Shown: positions 5,775 through 14,686, counted from the first letter of the stretch. The stretch is 35,936 nt of DNA from SZUA-451 sp034721895 (GCA_034721895.1 JAYEND010000091.1:1-35936); one strand, 5' to 3'. Notes: generated from the sequence alone by a model not told the origin. Numbers and translations: made by a program.

Positions 5775-7022
5775 TTACCAATCAATTGATTGAACTTTCC
5801 CGCCCAATGGGAATAGAAGACTTTGATTGCTCACCAGGTTGATATAGCCGACAGAACTTTGATTTTGATACTGCTTGATGTAGAGAATCGTATTGCCATT
5901 TGTGGAAAATCTCGGGAACTGATTGACCCCGGTTGTTGTCAGCGGCCTGGTACCCGACCCATTGGAATTTGTCAGATAGAGGTTGAAAGTATTCAACCCG
6001 AAACTGTTATGGCTCTCTCTGCTCGAATAGACGATCTTGTTACCATGTGCGTCTACCGCATTGTTATTTTTTCCACGAAAAACAACCTGCGAGACAGCAC
6101 TGCCGCTAATAGGCTTTTTGAAAATATTGGGATATCCGAGACGGTTGGAGACAAAAACAATATTCTGCCCATTATCGACATACTTCCCGCTGACATCAAT
6201 ACCGGTGAAATTGGTTACACGTTTTTTCGAACCAAATCCCACACTCATCTCATAAATATCAGGCTGTGCATCCGGCGCCATAGTCAAAAGGATTTTGCTG
6301 CCATTGGGGTTGACATCGGAACAGACCAGCATTCCCTGAGATGAAGTGATCTTTTTCCTGGAACCATTATAGATATTGAGGCGGTAGAGTGTCGGGATCG
6401 TCGAGCTGAAAGAGGTATAGTAAAAACTTTTCTGATCTTTGTCTGCCCATTTTGGAAAAAGATTCAGGCCGCCCCTGATCACACTCTTCTTGTATTGCAT
6501 GGTGTAATCAGCGAGAATAATTTCACTTCTTTTTGCTGAAGTATAGCGTGAGAATACAACATATCGGTTAAGCCAATCGATGTCGGGATATTTCAGCATC
6601 GCATTGACATCACTGATCACCCTGTGTGCCAGAAAGGGATATTTGGCAGTTGAAGAGATGGCGAAATCTTTGGTCGCCAGCAGTGAAGCATCAGAAGCCC
6701 TGAAGAGTTTGATAACAACCTTCAATCCACCCCCCTGAGAGAGTCTGTACTTCAGAACATAATCCTTGGATTTAAGTCTCGGAGCGACCATGTCGCTCTG
6801 CATACTTTCACGATGATGTGTCGTATCAGGCAAAAAGTGACCACTGATCTTCAGGTCGGAAATCATCGTTGTAAAAAATTTTTCACTCAATCCGGAAGCA
6901 ACGCCGGTGGATGTATCCACCAGAGAAATACGGGTTCTCTGCTCCACATCTTTCTCAATCTTCAGATTTGCATCGACCGCAAATAATTGAAAAGTAAATA
7001 AAACCATTATCAGATATTTCAC
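5775..7022 (-). CDS. tolB: Tol-Pal system beta-propeller protein TolB
   Basis: A periplasmic protein of about 415 residues. The start chosen is GTG at 7022, giving VKYLIMVLFTFQLFAVDA, a clean signal peptide, with AAGGAG five bases upstream. An ATG at 7043 is in frame but lacks a ribosome site and would add seven odd residues (MCCQGVS). The N-terminal domain (about 25-150) has the TolB pattern of DLKISGHF and YVLKYRLSQGGGLKV. The C-terminal part is a WD40-like beta-propeller (PD40 repeats), seen in FPKWADKDQKSFYYTS, ILLTMAPDAQPDIYEM and FPRFSTNGNTILYI. TolB binds Pal and TolA and mediates energy-linked relocation of Pal. The 118-base gap to tolA holds a decayed copy of the tolA tail. Confidence 0.92.
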   Translation of the reverse strand: MKYLIMVLFTFQLFAVDANLKIEKDVEQRTRISLVDTSTGVASGLSEKFFTTMISDLKISGHFLPDTTHHRESMQSDMVAPRLKSKDYVLKYRLSQGGGLKVVIKLFRASDASLLATKDFAISSTAKYPFLAHRVISDVNAMLKYPDIDWLNRYVVFSRYTSAKRSEIILADYTMQYKKSVIRGGLNLFPKWADKDQKSFYYTSFSSTIPTLYRLNIYNGSRKKITSSQGMLVCSDVNPNGSKILLTMAPDAQPDIYEMSVGFGSKKRVTNFTGIDVSGKYVDNGQNIVFVSNRLGYPNIFKKPISGSAVSQVVFRGKNNNAVDAHGNKIVYSSRESHNSFGLNTFNLYLTNSNGSGTRPLTTTGVNQFPRFSTNGNTILYIKQYQNQSSVGYINLVSNQSLLFPLGGKVQSIDW

Positions 7023-7059
7023 ACTCACTCCTTGGCAACACATTCAACATTTAAATATT

Positions 7060-7108
7060 TTGAAGCTATTCGGGATATTGTATCAGTCTGGTGTTGAAAT
7101 CTTCATTA
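7060..7108 (-). pseudogene. Decayed duplicate of the tolA 3' end
   Basis: Bases 7060-7108 match bases 7213-7261, inside tolA, at 35 of 49 positions with no gaps; the offset is 153 bases. On the minus strand the copy reads NEDFNTRLIQYPE, stop, LQ, against NEDFNISLILYLEQLQ in tolA. It contains in-frame stops and follows the tolA stop, so it looks like an old partial tandem duplication of the tolA tail now decaying in the tolA-tolB gap. Confidence 0.6.
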
Positions 7109-7140
7109 ATAAATATTAAATACTAAAAGCTGGTCCCTGT

Positions 7141-7866
7141 CTACTCTTTGGCGATAAACTCAACATTCAATTCATAGGGTTTGGTACTTTGGTGCGATTC
7201 AAAGCCCACTTTTTGTAGTTGCTCCAGGTACAGTATCAGGCTGATATTGAAATCCTCGTTATTTGAAGCTGACAGAATCTTGAAATCAAATGTGCCATCT
7301 TTTCTTATCTTGAGCCACACCTTCACAGTTTCACCTGCAAAATCACTCTGTGCCGGCCAGCTTTGCAAAACCTCTTCAATTTTCGCAAAATAGACATTTT
7401 TGATTCCCCGATCACTGCTTTTTACATTTTTGAAGGAGTCCGAGATACGTTTGCTTGCTGATCTCTTTTTCTCTTCTTCGGCTTTGGCAGCGGCCTTTTT
7501 CTCGGCCTCATCAGACTTTGCAGGCTTTTTCTCTTTGACATTGGCAAAAAGATTACTCATTTTTACCTTTTTTTTCGACTTTTCAGTTTTTTTATCTTTG
7601 TCTGCTTTGACAGAATTTGCTTTCTTCGTTGTTTTTGGTTTGGGTTTGGATTTTGGTGTGTCTTTGGGTTTTTCTACTCTCTTTTTGACAGCAGTTTTTT
7701 TTGCCGGAGAACCAAGGGATACTTCGATGCGATCATCATTTTTTTTAACATAGTGGACACTCTTTTTGTCCGTACGATGATTAAAGTAGTTCAACAGCAG
7801 ACCCAAAACAGTAAAATAGACAATAAAAGCAAGAATACCACTGAGTATTTTAAAATGATTTTTCAT
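7141..7866 (-). CDS. tolA: TolA/TonB-family energy transducer
   Basis: A 241-residue inner-membrane protein. One N-terminal TM helix (about residues 8-28, ILSGILAFIVYFTVLGLLL) is followed by a long Lys/Ala/Pro-rich periplasmic spacer (about residues 55-150, many KPK and KKTEK repeats, then AEKKAAAKAEEEKKR). The C-terminal domain (about 160-241, IEEVLQSWPAQ, VKVWLKIRKDGTFDFKILSAS) has the TolA/TonB fold. Position between tolR and tolB makes TolA the best call; TonB of another uptake system is less likely. TolA connects TolQR to Pal and TolB across the periplasm. Its ATG overlaps the tolR stop by one base (TAATG), suggesting translational coupling. Confidence 0.82.
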   Translation of the reverse strand: MKNHFKILSGILAFIVYFTVLGLLLNYFNHRTDKKSVHYVKKNDDRIEVSLGSPAKKTAVKKRVEKPKDTPKSKPKPKTTKKANSVKADKDKKTEKSKKKVKMSNLFANVKEKKPAKSDEAEKKAAAKAEEEKKRSASKRISDSFKNVKSSDRGIKNVYFAKIEEVLQSWPAQSDFAGETVKVWLKIRKDGTFDFKILSASNNEDFNISLILYLEQLQKVGFESHQSTKPYELNVEFIAKE

Positions 7867-8252
7867 TATTCTGTGATAAGAGAGACCTTCGTAAACCCTA
7901 CATGCTTGACACTTTTCAGTAGGTACATTACATCTTTATAAGTAAGACGCTCATCCGCACGAATAAAAACATCGCTGTTGAGATCAAACTTTCTTGCCTT
8001 TAACACAAAATTATCGGCAAAGTCGGAAAGGGTATAAGTATCCTTGCCGAGGTAGATCTTCTGGTCTTTATCCATTCGGATCGTCAGCGTCTTGGGCTTC
8101 TTGACTTTTTTACTCTGCGAACCTTTCGGAAGGGTGATCTGCTCTTCAAAATTGATAGTAGGGGCCGTAATCATCAGAATGGCCATCAGCACCAGCATCA
8201 CATCCACAAGTGGTGTAATATTCAAATCCGGATCATCATCCCACTTGAACAT
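7866..8252 (-). CDS. tolR: TolR/ExbD biopolymer transport protein
   Basis: A 128-residue inner-membrane protein. The N-terminal cytoplasmic stretch MFKWDDDPDLNITPLVDVMLVLM is the family hallmark; the Asp of PLVDVMLVL is the proton-carrying TM residue. One TM helix (about 14-33) is followed by a periplasmic domain with ITLPKGSQSKK and VFIRADERLTYKDVMYLLKSVKHVGFTKVSLITE. With TolQ it forms the proton channel that energises TolA. It starts immediately after the tolQ stop, and its stop overlaps the tolA ATG by one base. Sequence alone does not separate TolR from ExbD; the neighbours (tolA, tolB, pal) decide. Confidence 0.88.
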   Translation of the reverse strand: MFKWDDDPDLNITPLVDVMLVLMAILMITAPTINFEEQITLPKGSQSKKVKKPKTLTIRMDKDQKIYLGKDTYTLSDFADNFVLKARKFDLNSDVFIRADERLTYKDVMYLLKSVKHVGFTKVSLITE

Positions 8253-8867
8253 CTATTCTCCTTCATCGGCCAGAGAAAGTATCACATCGGATTGTGATTC
8301 CAGAAGTGAACTTAATTCGTATGCACGTCTCTTGAGAATCAAATGAAAGGTATATGCGAAAATCGCTACTGCAATTCCTGCCGCTGTAGCGATAAGGGCT
8401 TCAGAAATGGCCGGAGCAACAACACTAAGGGAAGCACTTTTCTGGCTCCCCAGGGTACTGAATGTTTCAAGGATGCCGATAACCGTTCCGAAAAGACCAA
8501 TAAAAGGAGAAGTAGAGGCGATGACCGATAAAAAGGTCAAACCCTTGGTAGAGCTTCTGATAGCATCGCTGGATGCTGCACCGAGAATAGCCTTGTTGGG
8601 CCTGGACACTCTGCTCAGATAGGTAAATATCAATGAATTGTTCGAGACAGACTCTGTTCTGCCCAGATAGAGCAACTTAAGAGATTGTGCCTCTATAGCT
8701 ATTCTTGTCTTGAGAATATGATAGCGATAGAAGAATACCCAGAATGTAGCTATAAAGTATGCAGAGAGCAGCAGGAGAACAAAGATTGTGATAGCACTGC
8801 TCTGTGCAAGATAATCAGGGAGAAGGCCGAAAAAACCCAAATTAGATGGACTTTCCGATATGCTCAA
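8253..8867 (-). CDS. tolQ: TolQ/ExbB/MotA-family proton channel subunit
   Basis: A 204-residue inner-membrane protein with three TM helices: about 25-47 (ITIFVLLLLSAYFIATFWVFF), about 112-135 (FLSVIASTSPFIGLFGTVIGIL) and about 155-178 (ALIATAAGIAVAIFAYTFHL). The ASTSPFIGLFGTVIGI and EALIATAAGI blocks are the channel signatures. The start is uncertain. TTG at 8867 overlaps atpC by 26 bases; TTG at 8840, just past the atpC stop and preceded by GGAAAG, is also possible. It pairs with TolR to convert proton motive force into motion of TolA. It follows the ATP synthase genes without a gap, so both proton-motive-force machines are probably on one transcript. Confidence 0.88.
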   Translation of the reverse strand: MSISESPSNLGFFGLLPDYLAQSSAITIFVLLLLSAYFIATFWVFFYRYHILKTRIAIEAQSLKLLYLGRTESVSNNSLIFTYLSRVSRPNKAILGAASSDAIRSSTKGLTFLSVIASTSPFIGLFGTVIGILETFSTLGSQKSASLSVVAPAISEALIATAAGIAVAIFAYTFHLILKRRAYELSSLLESQSDVILSLADEGE

Positions 8868-9228
8868 CCCTGCTTACGGCAGCAGCGATCGCAGCATTGG
8901 AAGTTTGTGCGCTCTTCACGAGCTCTTTGGCCTCTTCTATCTTCTTGGCAATATCGCTATCACCGGCTGTTAGGGCAACGGCGCCGTCTACGATACAAGA
9001 GACCTTGGACTCATCTACCTTGACATATCCCGAGTTGATAGCAACATCAATCTTCTGGGAATCTGGCATTTCAATCGTAATAACACCGGTCGTCAGCAGT
9101 GACACCAGAGTCGCGTGCTCAGGAAGCACGCCAAATTCACCTTCGGAACCCGGCAGTGTTACCTGCTTCACGTCACCATCATAGGTTACCCCGGTAGGCG
9201 TAACTATTTCAAGCTTCATTAGTTTCAT
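8842..9228 (-). CDS. atpC: F1Fo ATP synthase epsilon subunit
   Basis: A 128-residue F1 subunit. The N-terminal beta-sandwich shows LEIVTPTGVTYDGDVKQVTLPGSEGEFGVLPEHATLVSLL, the standard epsilon signature. The helical C-terminal hairpin is short but present (IAKKIEEAKELVKSAQTSNAAIAAAVSRVEHI). ATG 9228 has AAAGG seven bases upstream; ATG 9219 is an alternative. Epsilon links the gamma shaft to the c-ring and can inhibit ATP hydrolysis. It is the last atp gene, 15 bases after atpD, and the 3' end overlaps tolQ. Confidence 0.95.
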   Translation of the reverse strand: MKLMKLEIVTPTGVTYDGDVKQVTLPGSEGEFGVLPEHATLVSLLTTGVITIEMPDSQKIDVAINSGYVKVDESKVSCIVDGAVALTAGDSDIAKKIEEAKELVKSAQTSNAAIAAAVSRVEHIGKSI

Positions 9229-9243
9229 ACAAATCCTTTAGAT

Positions 9244-10656
9244 TTAGGATGCTTTTGCTTTCATCTTTTCATTTTTAGCAATTGCTTCATCCATATTTCC
9301 GACCATATAGAATGCTGCTTCCGGCATATCGTCATACTTACCTTCCATAAGGCCTTTAAATCCTGCAATCGTATCATCAATTGTTACATAAACACCAGGA
9401 CTTCCCGTAAATACTTCTGCAACGTGGAACGGCTGAGAAAGGAACTTTTCGATCTTTCTTGCTCTCTCAACAACCAGCTTATCATCTTCTGAGAGTTCAT
9501 CCATACCAAGGATCGCAATGATATCCTGAAGATCTTTATATTTCTGAAGGATCTGCTGAATACCGCGTGCGACTTCATAGTGCTCTTCACCGATAATTTG
9601 CGGATCAAGCATTCGCGACGTTGAGTCAAGCGGGTCAACCGCAGGATAGATACCTTTCTCGGCAATCGATCTGTTCAATACTGTTGTTGCATCCAGGTGT
9701 GCAAATACAGATGCCGGTGCCGGGTCTGTCAAGTCATCTGCCGGTACATAAACAGCCTGCACAGAAGTGATCGAACCTTTGGTTGTCGATGTAATTCTCT
9801 CCTGGAGTTTACCCATTTCACCCGCCAGTGTAGGCTGATAACCAACCGCGGAAGGAATACGTCCGAGAAGTGCCGACATCTCTGAACCTGACTGTGCATA
9901 TCTAAAGATATTGTCGATAAACATCAATACATCCAGACCCATTTCATCCCTGAAATACTCAGCCATTGTCAAACCTGTCAACGCGATTCTGTTTCTTGCT
10001 CCCGGAGGTTCACTCATTTGCCCATAACAAAGTGCAACTTTGTCAAGTACATTTGATTCTTTCATTTCGAAGTAGAGGTCATTACCCTCACGTGTTCTTT
10101 CACCAACACCTGCAAACACTGAATAACCGCTATGCTTCAATGCAACGTTGTTGATCAACTCCATGATGATGACTGTTTTACCAACACCCGCACCACCGAA
10201 GAGTCCAACCTTACCACCTTTGGAGTATGGAGCAAGAAGGTCAACGACCTTGATACCTGTTTCAAAAACTTCTGTTTTTGTACTTTGCTCATCAAATGGA
10301 GGTGGATCTCTGTGAATTGACCAATGCTCTTTTGCGTCACAGGGACCTTCGCCGTCGATTGTTTCACCTATAACGTTAAAGATTCTTCCAAGCACTTCTA
10401 CACCTACAGGTACTTTAATAGGGCCACCGGTTGCAATAACCTCTTGACCTCTAACAACACCTTCACTCATGTCCATAGCAATTGTTCTTACTCTGTTGTC
10501 CCCAAGCTGAGCTGCTACTTCCAATACCAATCTATGTTCTTTGCCGTCAACTGTGAATGTTGTCTCCAACGCTTCATTGATCTCCGGAAGATAGTCTGAA
10601 AAATCCACATCAATAACCGGACCTAAGACCTGTACTACTTTACCTTTACCTGTCAT
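9244..10656 (-). CDS. atpD: F1Fo ATP synthase beta subunit
   Basis: A 470-residue catalytic F1 subunit of full family length. The N-terminal barrel has GKVVQVLGPVIDVDF. The P-loop is GGAGVGKT (residues 154-161). The catalytic Glu lies in GVGERTREGNDLY, the Walker B region in VLMFIDNIFRYAQSGSEMSALLGRIPSAVGYQPTL, and the DELSEED-region equivalent is the slightly modified GMDELSEDDKLVVERARKI. It synthesises ATP at the alpha/beta interface in the cytoplasm. It lies 14 bases after atpG and 15 bases before atpC. The sequence shows no unusual substitutions in the catalytic motifs. Confidence 0.98.
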   Translation of the reverse strand: MTGKGKVVQVLGPVIDVDFSDYLPEINEALETTFTVDGKEHRLVLEVAAQLGDNRVRTIAMDMSEGVVRGQEVIATGGPIKVPVGVEVLGRIFNVIGETIDGEGPCDAKEHWSIHRDPPPFDEQSTKTEVFETGIKVVDLLAPYSKGGKVGLFGGAGVGKTVIIMELINNVALKHSGYSVFAGVGERTREGNDLYFEMKESNVLDKVALCYGQMSEPPGARNRIALTGLTMAEYFRDEMGLDVLMFIDNIFRYAQSGSEMSALLGRIPSAVGYQPTLAGEMGKLQERITSTTKGSITSVQAVYVPADDLTDPAPASVFAHLDATTVLNRSIAEKGIYPAVDPLDSTSRMLDPQIIGEEHYEVARGIQQILQKYKDLQDIIAILGMDELSEDDKLVVERARKIEKFLSQPFHVAEVFTGSPGVYVTIDDTIAGFKGLMEGKYDDMPEAAFYMVGNMDEAIAKNEKMKAKAS

Positions 10657-10670
10657 TTCTTCTCCTCTTC

Positions 10671-11558
10671 TTATTTCATTGATTCCATACCACTGATAAT
10701 CTCGATGAGTTCAGTAGTAATCGCTTCTTGTCTAGCTTTGTTGTATTTCACTGAGAGTGTTTTTACCATCTCTTTTGCATTTGTCGTTGCTGCATCCATT
10801 GCCTGCATTCTGGCAGCGTGTTCTGCAGCCAGAGAATCGATCAATGCATAATACATGCTATATTCAATATATCGTTTGACCAATGCTACCAGCAGTGTGC
10901 TGTCGTCATCCGGCTCGATCTCCAACTCAGATGTCGCAGCAGCATCTGTACTGACTTCTGAGATATCAATCGGCAGAACCTGATCTTCTCTTACTTCCTG
11001 GGTGATCATACTGACGTATCCGTTATGAACCATGATAATTCTGTCTGTTTCGCCATTGGCATAATCTTCAACCACTTCAGAGATAAATTTCGCTGCACTC
11101 TCATAATCGGGAGCAGAGCTCAAACCCGCAACTTCACGTATCATATCAATGTTGTTGAACTTATAGTATTCAATACCTTTTCGGCCCACCCCACTGAGTC
11201 GCACCTTGATATCATCAGATTTAAATTCAGCCATAAGCTGGTTAACCCGCTTTAATGTCTGGGCATTAAATCCGCCGCAAAGTCCCTTGTCTGCTGTTAT
11301 AAAGATGATATCGACCTTTTTGGGATTTGGATTTTCCTTAAAGTAGATATCATCATTGGCATCAGCACCAAGACTTTGAATCTTCTGAGCGATCTCACCG
11401 ATCACTTCGCTTAACTTCTCGGCATAGACTCTTGATCGCCTGGCAAGCTCTTCTGTTCTTTTGAGCTTTGCCGAGGATACAAGTTTCATTGCCCGCGTTG
11501 TCTTTTCAGTGTTTTGAACACTCTTGATCTTACGCTTTATATCTTTCAAATTAGCCAT
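10671..11558 (-). CDS. atpG: F1Fo ATP synthase gamma subunit
   Basis: A 295-residue central-stalk subunit. The N-terminus MANLKDIKRKIKSVQNTEKTTRAMKLVSSAKLKR and the C-terminus ARMQAMDAATTNAKEMVKTLSVKYNKARQEAITTELIEIISG are the two long coiled-coil helices, with the family signature at the end. The middle Rossmann-like domain includes ITADKGLCGGFNAQTLKR. ATG 11558 is the start: the frame is open one codon further (TTG at 11561), but that offers nothing. Gamma rotates inside the alpha3beta3 ring. It lies 12 bases after atpA and 14 before atpD. Confidence 0.96.
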   Translation of the reverse strand: MANLKDIKRKIKSVQNTEKTTRAMKLVSSAKLKRTEELARRSRVYAEKLSEVIGEIAQKIQSLGADANDDIYFKENPNPKKVDIIFITADKGLCGGFNAQTLKRVNQLMAEFKSDDIKVRLSGVGRKGIEYYKFNNIDMIREVAGLSSAPDYESAAKFISEVVEDYANGETDRIIMVHNGYVSMITQEVREDQVLPIDISEVSTDAAATSELEIEPDDDSTLLVALVKRYIEYSMYYALIDSLAAEHAARMQAMDAATTNAKEMVKTLSVKYNKARQEAITTELIEIISGMESMK

Positions 11559-11570
11559 CAATCAGCCTTT

Positions 11571-13085
11571 TTACCCTGCAAATGAGGTTTTAAAATCATC
11601 AAGAGCTTTTCTCAGATCCGCTTCTGTCTCAGTATCGATCTTCTTGCTCTCTCTGATTGCGTCAAATATATTGGAGTATTTTGCTTCCATAAATGGATAC
11701 AACTCAGCTTCAAACCTCGTAACACTTCCTACCGGAATATCATCCAGGTAGCCATTGGTACCTGCGAAGATGATCACAACCTGTTTTTCGACTGGCAGAG
11801 GCTGATAAGGAGGCTGCTTCAGAACCTCAACCATTCTCTGTCCTCTCTCAAGCTGTGCTCGGCTGTGCTCATCAAGATCTGATGCGAACTGGGCAAAGGC
11901 CTGAAGTTCTCTAAATGATGCTAGGTCAAGTCTCAACGTACCTGCAACCTGCTTCATCGCTTTGATCTGTGCAGCACCACCGACACGGGACACAGAAAGA
12001 CCTACGTTGATCGCCGGTCTGATACCTGAGTTAAAGAGGTCGGTTTCAAGGAATATCTGACCATCTGTGATCGAAATAACATTTGTCGGAATATAAGCCG
12101 CAACATCTCCTGCCTGCGTCTCAATGACAGGGAAAGCAGTGATAGAGCCTGAACCCAGGTCATCATTCAGCTTGGCTGCTCTCTCAAGAAGTCTTGAATG
12201 GAGATAGAAAACATCCCCCGGATATGCTTCACGGCCCGGAGGTCTTCTGAGGATCAAGGACTGCTCTCTGTATGCAACCGCATGCTTGGAGAGGTCATCA
12301 TAGAAGATAACAGCATGTCTTCCATTGTCTCTGAAGTATTCAGCCATGGTGATACCGGCATACGGTGCAAGGAATTGGAAAGATGAAGGGTCAGCGGCAG
12401 ATGCACTGACAATAATCGTATAATCCATCGCGCCATGCTCTTCAAGCTTCTTCAGAATAGATGCAACCGTTGACTGCTTTTGACCGATCGCAACATAGAT
12501 ACAGATAACATCCTGACCTTTCTGATTGATGATCGTATCGATCGCCAGTGTTGTCTTACCTGTCTGTCTGTCACCGATGATCAACTCTCTCTGTCCTCTA
12601 CCGACCGGAACCAGCGCATCGATCGCTTTGATACCTGTCTGTAGCGGTTCATGAACTGACTTACGGGCCATGATACCGGGAGCTTTCTCTTCAATAAATC
12701 TACTTTCAGTTGCCTCGATAGCACCTTTGCCATCGATAGCTTCACCGAGCGGATTGACAACTCTTCCGAGCATTACGTCACCTACCGGAGTTTTAAGAAG
12801 TTCGCCGAGACGCTTGACACTCATTCCCTCTTTGATGCCCTCCATAGAACCAAGGATAACAACACCTACACTTGCCTCTTCAAGATTCTGGACCAATCCC
12901 TTGGTACCATTCTCATATTCAACTACTTCGCCGGCCATTACATTGTTCAGGCCATAGACAGTGGTAATACCATCTGCTACACCTACTACTTTTCCTACTT
13001 CGCTGATATCCACATCAATATCAAAGTTTTCAATTCTCTCTTTGATGATCGAGCTGATCTCGTCTGCATTCAATTTAACTGCCAC
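11571..13085 (-). CDS. atpA: F1Fo ATP synthase alpha subunit
   Basis: A 504-residue F1 subunit of full length. The nucleotide-binding P-loop is GDRQTGKT (residues 171-178). Other signatures are IDALVPVGRGQRELIIGDRQ, IFYDDLSKHAVAYREQSLILRRPPGREAYPGD, and the SISDGQ-equivalent ISITDGQIFLETDLFNSGIRPAINVGLSVSRVGGAAQ with its Arg finger. It binds non-catalytic nucleotides and forms the alpha3beta3 hexamer with AtpD. It follows atpH by 28 bases and precedes atpG by 12. Confidence 0.98.
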   Translation of the reverse strand: MAVKLNADEISSIIKERIENFDIDVDISEVGKVVGVADGITTVYGLNNVMAGEVVEYENGTKGLVQNLEEASVGVVILGSMEGIKEGMSVKRLGELLKTPVGDVMLGRVVNPLGEAIDGKGAIEATESRFIEEKAPGIMARKSVHEPLQTGIKAIDALVPVGRGQRELIIGDRQTGKTTLAIDTIINQKGQDVICIYVAIGQKQSTVASILKKLEEHGAMDYTIIVSASAADPSSFQFLAPYAGITMAEYFRDNGRHAVIFYDDLSKHAVAYREQSLILRRPPGREAYPGDVFYLHSRLLERAAKLNDDLGSGSITAFPVIETQAGDVAAYIPTNVISITDGQIFLETDLFNSGIRPAINVGLSVSRVGGAAQIKAMKQVAGTLRLDLASFRELQAFAQFASDLDEHSRAQLERGQRMVEVLKQPPYQPLPVEKQVVIIFAGTNGYLDDIPVGSVTRFEAELYPFMEAKYSNIFDAIRESKKIDTETEADLRKALDDFKTSFAG

Positions 13086-13113
13086 TACTTCTCCTTTCTT
13101 TAGATTACGCTGT

Positions 13114-13650
13114 TTATTGTGATTTCATAATGAAATCAATTAATTGTTCTTTAACTCTCTCTTTGGAGAAGTTAACCTCAATACCCAAATCCTCTACGGT
13201 CACTCTCAAGCCATCGAGATCAGTCTGTTCCTGACTCAATTTGATCGTTGAACCACTATAACGCTGGAGTGTTCCCTCCAATTCACTGACCTCATCAGCA
13301 CCCAGTACCTCTTTGCTCTTGATGATACCGTCATAAGCATTGCTCTCTTTTTGTATCTGGGCATTTAATACTTTGGACATCTCTGGGATCAAGCCCAATC
13401 TTTTATGTTCACCCAAAAGCTTGATGAAGTTAGTCAACTTCATATCTGCATCTTTACCCAATGCCGACAATATGGTATCGACTTTGGCATCCACGGAGAT
13501 GATGGGTGCTTCAACCATTGCATCTACTTTTGGATCACTATATGATTCAGCAATGCCATCGAGCGCTTTTACATAGAGTGCTCTCTCTTTTTTGCTGGCA
13601 ACACTCAAAAGAGCATCGACATATCGTTTTGCAATCAACTCTTCCATCAT
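13114..13650 (-). CDS. atpH: F1Fo ATP synthase delta subunit
   Basis: A 178-residue peripheral-stalk subunit. The N-terminal six-helix domain shows LIAKRYVDALLSVASK, and ADMKLTNFIKLLGEHKRLGLIPEMSKVLNAQIQ. The C-terminal part carries the OSCP/delta signature, LRVTVEDLGIEVNFSKERVKEQLIDFIMKS. Delta caps the alpha3beta3 hexamer and binds the b-type stalk. ATG ATG occur in tandem at 13650 and 13647; the first overlaps the atpF stop by one base (TAATG), a coupling arrangement also seen at tolR-tolA. Confidence 0.93.
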   Translation of the reverse strand: MMEELIAKRYVDALLSVASKKERALYVKALDGIAESYSDPKVDAMVEAPIISVDAKVDTILSALGKDADMKLTNFIKLLGEHKRLGLIPEMSKVLNAQIQKESNAYDGIIKSKEVLGADEVSELEGTLQRYSGSTIKLSQEQTDLDGLRVTVEDLGIEVNFSKERVKEQLIDFIMKSQ

Positions 13651-14195
13651 TATGCTACCTTCTTATCGATCAGATTGATCACTTTTTTCTCATCGAGAGG
13701 GATATCATCAGTGCTGATATTGTTGCTTAGCACATCACTGATCGATTCTCTGATCACTTTACGCTCTTCCAATGCTGTCTTCTCTCCGAATTGCTTCTCA
13801 AGCACTTTCAACTCTTTCACAGAATTATCTGCGATCTTTGCTACAAGGATTTCAGCCTCTTTTCCGGCAGTTGCAATGATCTCCTCTGCCTTCTTCTTGC
13901 TCTCCCCTACAAGCACTTCAGCCTCTTTTCTCTCATCTTTGGAATCCTGAAGTTTCTCTTCGATCTCTTTGAGTTGTTTTGCGATCCCCTCTTTTCGACC
14001 CATAAAGAAGTTCTTGATCGGATTGGCTAAAAGATAATAAAGTATTCCAAAAAATATCAGAAAGTTAAAAACTCTCGGAAAAAAGTCAGTCGATCTACCC
14101 GTGATCGCTTCGTATTGACCGGAACCTTCGCTTGCAAGGAGAATTACCGGAAGTAAAACCACTGCCGCTGTTACAATATGTTTCAATTTCATCAT
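13650..14195 (-). CDS. atpF: F1Fo ATP synthase b subunit
   Basis: A 181-residue stator subunit. Besides the usual membrane helix (about residues 40-60, FPRVFNFLIFFGILYYLLANPIKNF) it begins with a hydrophobic segment, KHIVTAAVVLLPVILLAS, that looks like a signal peptide or second helix. From memory, Campylobacterota AtpF proteins commonly have this extension. A long charged helix follows (KEGIAKQLKEIEEKLQDSKDERKEAE onward) that forms the peripheral stalk with the b' subunit. Tandem ATGs at 14195 and 14192 are both possible, with GGGG upstream. It lies six bases after atpF'. The a and c subunits are not encoded in this window. Confidence 0.92.
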   Translation of the reverse strand: MMKLKHIVTAAVVLLPVILLASEGSGQYEAITGRSTDFFPRVFNFLIFFGILYYLLANPIKNFFMGRKEGIAKQLKEIEEKLQDSKDERKEAEVLVGESKKKAEEIIATAGKEAEILVAKIADNSVKELKVLEKQFGEKTALEERKVIRESISDVLSNNISTDDIPLDEKKVINLIDKKVA

Positions 14196-14201
14196 TTTCC
14201 C

Positions 14202-14624
14202 CTACAACTTACTGATCTTGGTTTTCAGGCTCTCTTTGAAGAGAGGTACCTGCGAGAGAAGGCTATTTTTCAAGGCCTCCTTTTCGCCATCCAGCTTCTC
14301 CAAAAAGGATGCATACTCATGATCCAGTTCGCTCCGCTTACTTTCCGCTTTGCTCTCTGCGAGTACTTTTGCTTCATCGACAGCTTTCTGTCTGATTCCG
14401 GCTGCTTTGGATCTGGCATCATCCAGAATTCCGTCAGCTTCGGCATAAAGCTCTTCACTGTTTCCTGCCAGTCTTTTTGCAGCTTCCAAATCTTTGGCGA
14501 TAGAGCTATCTCTATCGTCCATAAACTTTATCAATGGCTTGTAAAGCATTTGATTTAAAACTACAAGAAGAAACAAGAAAATAGCAAAGACAACCAACAT
14601 TAAAGATACATGTATGTCAAGCAT
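14202..14624 (-). CDS. atpF': F1Fo ATP synthase b' subunit
   Basis: A 140-residue second b-type stator subunit. One N-terminal TM helix (about residues 5-28, HVSLMLVVFAIFLFLLVVLNQM) is followed by YKPLIKFMDDRDSSIAKDLEAAK, the b/b' signature, and a long alanine- and charge-rich helix to the C-terminus. It should pair with AtpF to form a heterodimeric peripheral stalk, as in photosynthetic and epsilonproteobacterial enzymes. It is the first atp gene of the run, 62 bases after parB. Confidence 0.92.
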   Translation of the reverse strand: MLDIHVSLMLVVFAIFLFLLVVLNQMLYKPLIKFMDDRDSSIAKDLEAAKRLAGNSEELYAEADGILDDARSKAAGIRQKAVDEAKVLAESKAESKRSELDHEYASFLEKLDGEKEALKNSLLSQVPLFKESLKTKISKL

Positions 14625-14686
14625 TAAAACTCCTCTGAAAATTTGATATTATTCTAACATTTTAGATTTAAAAGGCGGGTTAAAGA

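Noticed and set aside
10088..10100. CTCACGTGTTC inside atpD as a parS site
   Set aside because: Only the CACGTG core fits; the flanks do not form the TGTT-CACGTG-AACA palindrome and the bases are explained by coding sequence.
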